A DNA stretch of 6,796 nt from Actinomycetes bacterium (GTDB lineage: Bacteria; Actinomycetota; Actinomycetes; Streptosporangiales; Streptosporangiaceae), in the NCBI GenBank assembly GCA_023425615.1, contig JAFACJ010000816.1:1-6796 (forward strand), in the 5' to 3' direction. The translations under genes and the position numbers were made by a program. Position 1 is the first letter of the stretch; every line of letters begins with the position of its first letter. The notes below the pieces were generated by a model. It saw only the letters and a program-made list of their open reading frames with translations. It searched no databases and was not told the origin of the DNA. Below, piece by piece: positions 5,476-6,796 of the stretch.

Positions 5476-6219
5476 TCAGAGTCTGCCGCCGGCGATGACG
5501 CGCTGGAGGAACTCGCGGGTGCGCGGTTCCTTCGGGTCGGTGAAGATCTGGTCGGGGGAGCCGCGTTCCAGCAGGGCGCCGCCGGACAGGAAGCAGACGG
5601 TGTCGGCGATGTCGCGGGCGAAGCCCATCTCGTGCGTCGCCAGGATCATGGTCATGCCCTGTTCCTTGAGTTCGCGCACGATGCCGAGGACCTCGGTGAC
5701 CAGTTCGGGGTCGAGCGCGGACGTCACCTCGTCCAGGAGCATGACCTCGGGTCGGCAGGCCAGCGCCCGGATGATGGCGACGCGCTGCTGCTGGCCGCCG
5801 GACAGCCGGTCGGGGTACTCGCCTGCCTTGTCGGCGAGGCCGAAGCGGTCGAGGAGCCCGCGTGCCTCGTCGGCGGCGTCCTCGCGCGCCCTCTTGTGCA
5901 CCTTCACCGGGGCGAGGGTGATGTTGTCGAGGACCGTCATGTGCGGGAACAGGTTGAACGACTGGAAGACCATGCCGATCTTCCGGCGTACCGCGTCCTC
6001 GTCGGCGCGCACGGCGGTGATCTCCTCGCCGTCCAGGAGGATCACCCCGTCGTCGACGGTCTCCAGCAGGTTGACGCAGCGCAGCAGTGTCGACTTGCCC
6101 GAGCCGGACGCGCCGATCAGGCAGACCACCTCGTGCGGTTCGACGTCGAGGTCGATGCCGCGCAGCACGGTGCGGTCGCCGTAGCTCTTCCACAGCCCGT
6201 GGATGGACAGCAGCGGCAT
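5476..6219 (-). CDS. Polar amino acid ABC transporter, ATP-binding subunit (GlnQ/HisP type)
   Basis: A 247-residue cytoplasmic ATPase that drives uptake through the permease encoded just upstream. Walker A is GASGSGKST (36-44), the Q-loop is Gln86 in VFQSFNLFPHMTVLDNI, the signature is LSGGQQQRVAI (139-149), Walker B is VMLLDE (159-164), the D-loop is SALD (167-170) and the switch His196 is in ATHEM. The FNLFPHMTVLDN segment and total length are typical of the polar amino acid family. All catalytic residues are present. Its ATG overlaps the permease stop by one base (TGATG), with GGAGG 6 bases upstream inside the permease gene, indicating coupled translation. The substrate cannot be read from this subunit. 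The extracytoplasmic binding protein is expected beyond the right edge. Confidence 0.95.
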   Translation of the reverse strand: MPLLSIHGLWKSYGDRTVLRGIDLDVEPHEVVCLIGASGSGKSTLLRCVNLLETVDDGVILLDGEEITAVRADEDAVRRKIGMVFQSFNLFPHMTVLDNITLAPVKVHKRAREDAADEARGLLDRFGLADKAGEYPDRLSGGQQQRVAIIRALACRPEVMLLDEVTSALDPELVTEVLGIVRELKEQGMTMILATHEMGFARDIADTVCFLSGGALLERGSPDQIFTDPKEPRTREFLQRVIAGGRL

Positions 6220-6796
6220 CAGCGGCCTCCGGGTGCGCGGCGGCTCTCGGCGCGGGAGGCCAGCCAGTCGGTGAACCGCGCCATCGGCACGGTCAGCAGG
6301 ACGAACAGCAGCGCCGAGGCCAGATAGGGCGTGTAGTTGAAGGTCTGCGCCGAGTGGATCTGCGCCTGGCGCAGCGCTTCGATGACCCCGAGGACGGCGA
6401 CCAGCGCGGTGTCCTTCTGCAGCGAGGCGAAGTCGTTGAGCAGCGGCGGCACCACGGTCCTGACGGCCTGCGGCAGCACCACGTACCGCAGCGCCTGGGC
6501 CTGGCTGAGCCCGAGCGAGCGGGCCGCGGCGCGCTGGCTCGGATGGACCGACGCGATACCGGCGCGGAACACCTCGGCCACGTATGAGCCGTAGGACAGG
6601 ACGAGCGCGATGATGCCGAGCGTCATCGGGCTGCTGGGCGCGCCGGACAGGTTCAGCGCCGGGACGCCGAAGCCGACGAGGTAGACCATGAGGATCGTCG
6701 GGATGCCGCGGAAGACGTCGGTGTAGGCGACGGCCAGCGCCCGGAGCGGGAAGAACGCCGGTGACCGCACGCCGCGGGCCAGTGCCACCGCCAGGC
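6219..6796 (-). CDS. Polar amino acid ABC transporter permease (HisM/GlnP type), 5' end outside window
   Basis: The frame is open to the window edge and shows 191 residues; the start and probably the first transmembrane helix are missing. The GTG at 6788 is in frame but unlikely to be the true start, because coding-like sequence precedes it and the family is usually longer. The family core is clear: FRGIPTILMVYLVGFGVPAL, then SYGSYVAEVFRAGIASV, then the EAA coupling loop QRAAARSLGLSQAQALRYVV followed by LPQAV, which contacts the ATPase. NDFASLQKDTALVAVLG and a final hydrophobic helix (YLASALLFVLLTVPMARF) follow, with a basic tail. It forms the membrane channel for amino acid import with the ATPase encoded one base downstream. 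This subunit family includes permeases for Gln, His, Glu and Cys, and the substrate is not determinable here. Confidence 0.92.
   Translation of the reverse strand, partial: LAVALARGVRSPAFFPLRALAVAYTDVFRGIPTILMVYLVGFGVPALNLSGAPSSPMTLGIIALVLSYGSYVAEVFRAGIASVHPSQRAAARSLGLSQAQALRYVVLPQAVRTVVPPLLNDFASLQKDTALVAVLGVIEALRQAQIHSAQTFNYTPYLASALLFVLLTVPMARFTDWLASRAESRRAPGGR

Noticed and set aside
5339..6587. Several plus-strand open frames over the ABC transporter genes
   Set aside because: These are mirror frames of GC-rich genes, with Ser/Arg- or Gly/Val-rich composition and no recognisable domain, opposite genes with intact motifs.
1..6796. CRISPR array, insertion sequence or integrase
   Set aside because: No regularly spaced repeats, no terminal inverted repeats and no transposase or recombinase motifs were found in any frame.

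Overview
The window looks like a chromosomal segment of a high-GC actinobacterium. The helicase, cold-shock, DUF4328 and ABC-transporter genes have strongly G/C-ending codons, and the cold-shock protein plus DEAD-box helicase pairing and the DUF4328 family are both common in that phylum. I cannot name a genus from the sequence. No tRNA, rRNA, CRISPR array or recognisable transposase is present.

Left part (1 to about 2400) has visibly lower GC and more mixed codon use, and looks like accessory DNA. An unrecognised single-pass membrane protein reads leftward off the window edge (1-584, minus). Diverging from it is an AAA15-family ATPase (849-2198, plus) with a very good sigma70-type promoter only 7 bases before an ATG, so its mRNA may be leaderless. 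A 4-base GTGA overlap leads into an RloB-family reading frame (2195-2401). That frame stops after about 68 codons, roughly a third of the family's usual length. Together they look like a degraded RloA/RloB-type ATPase plus nuclease pair, similar in layout to PARIS and other OLD/TOPRIM-like defence modules.

Junction (about 2385-2738): the RloB similarity ends abruptly and no intact gene follows. The minus strand holds an 84-codon, coding-like stretch in the same frame as the helicase but after its stop codon, with no convincing start. It is probably a gene remnant.

Middle (2739-4620, all minus): a small cold-shock protein (4283-4486) is followed, after a strong hairpin, by a DEAD-box RNA helicase (2739-4160). 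This is a cold/RNA-structure module. Both genes have ribosome-binding sites that can pair with sequence just upstream, and the cold-shock leader holds further inverted repeats. RNA-structure-based control is therefore plausible but unproven.

Right part (4774-6796): a five-helix DUF4328 membrane protein (plus strand) converges with a two-gene operon on the minus strand. The operon encodes a polar-amino-acid-type ABC permease (cut by the window end) and its ATPase, whose start and stop codons overlap by one base (TGATG).
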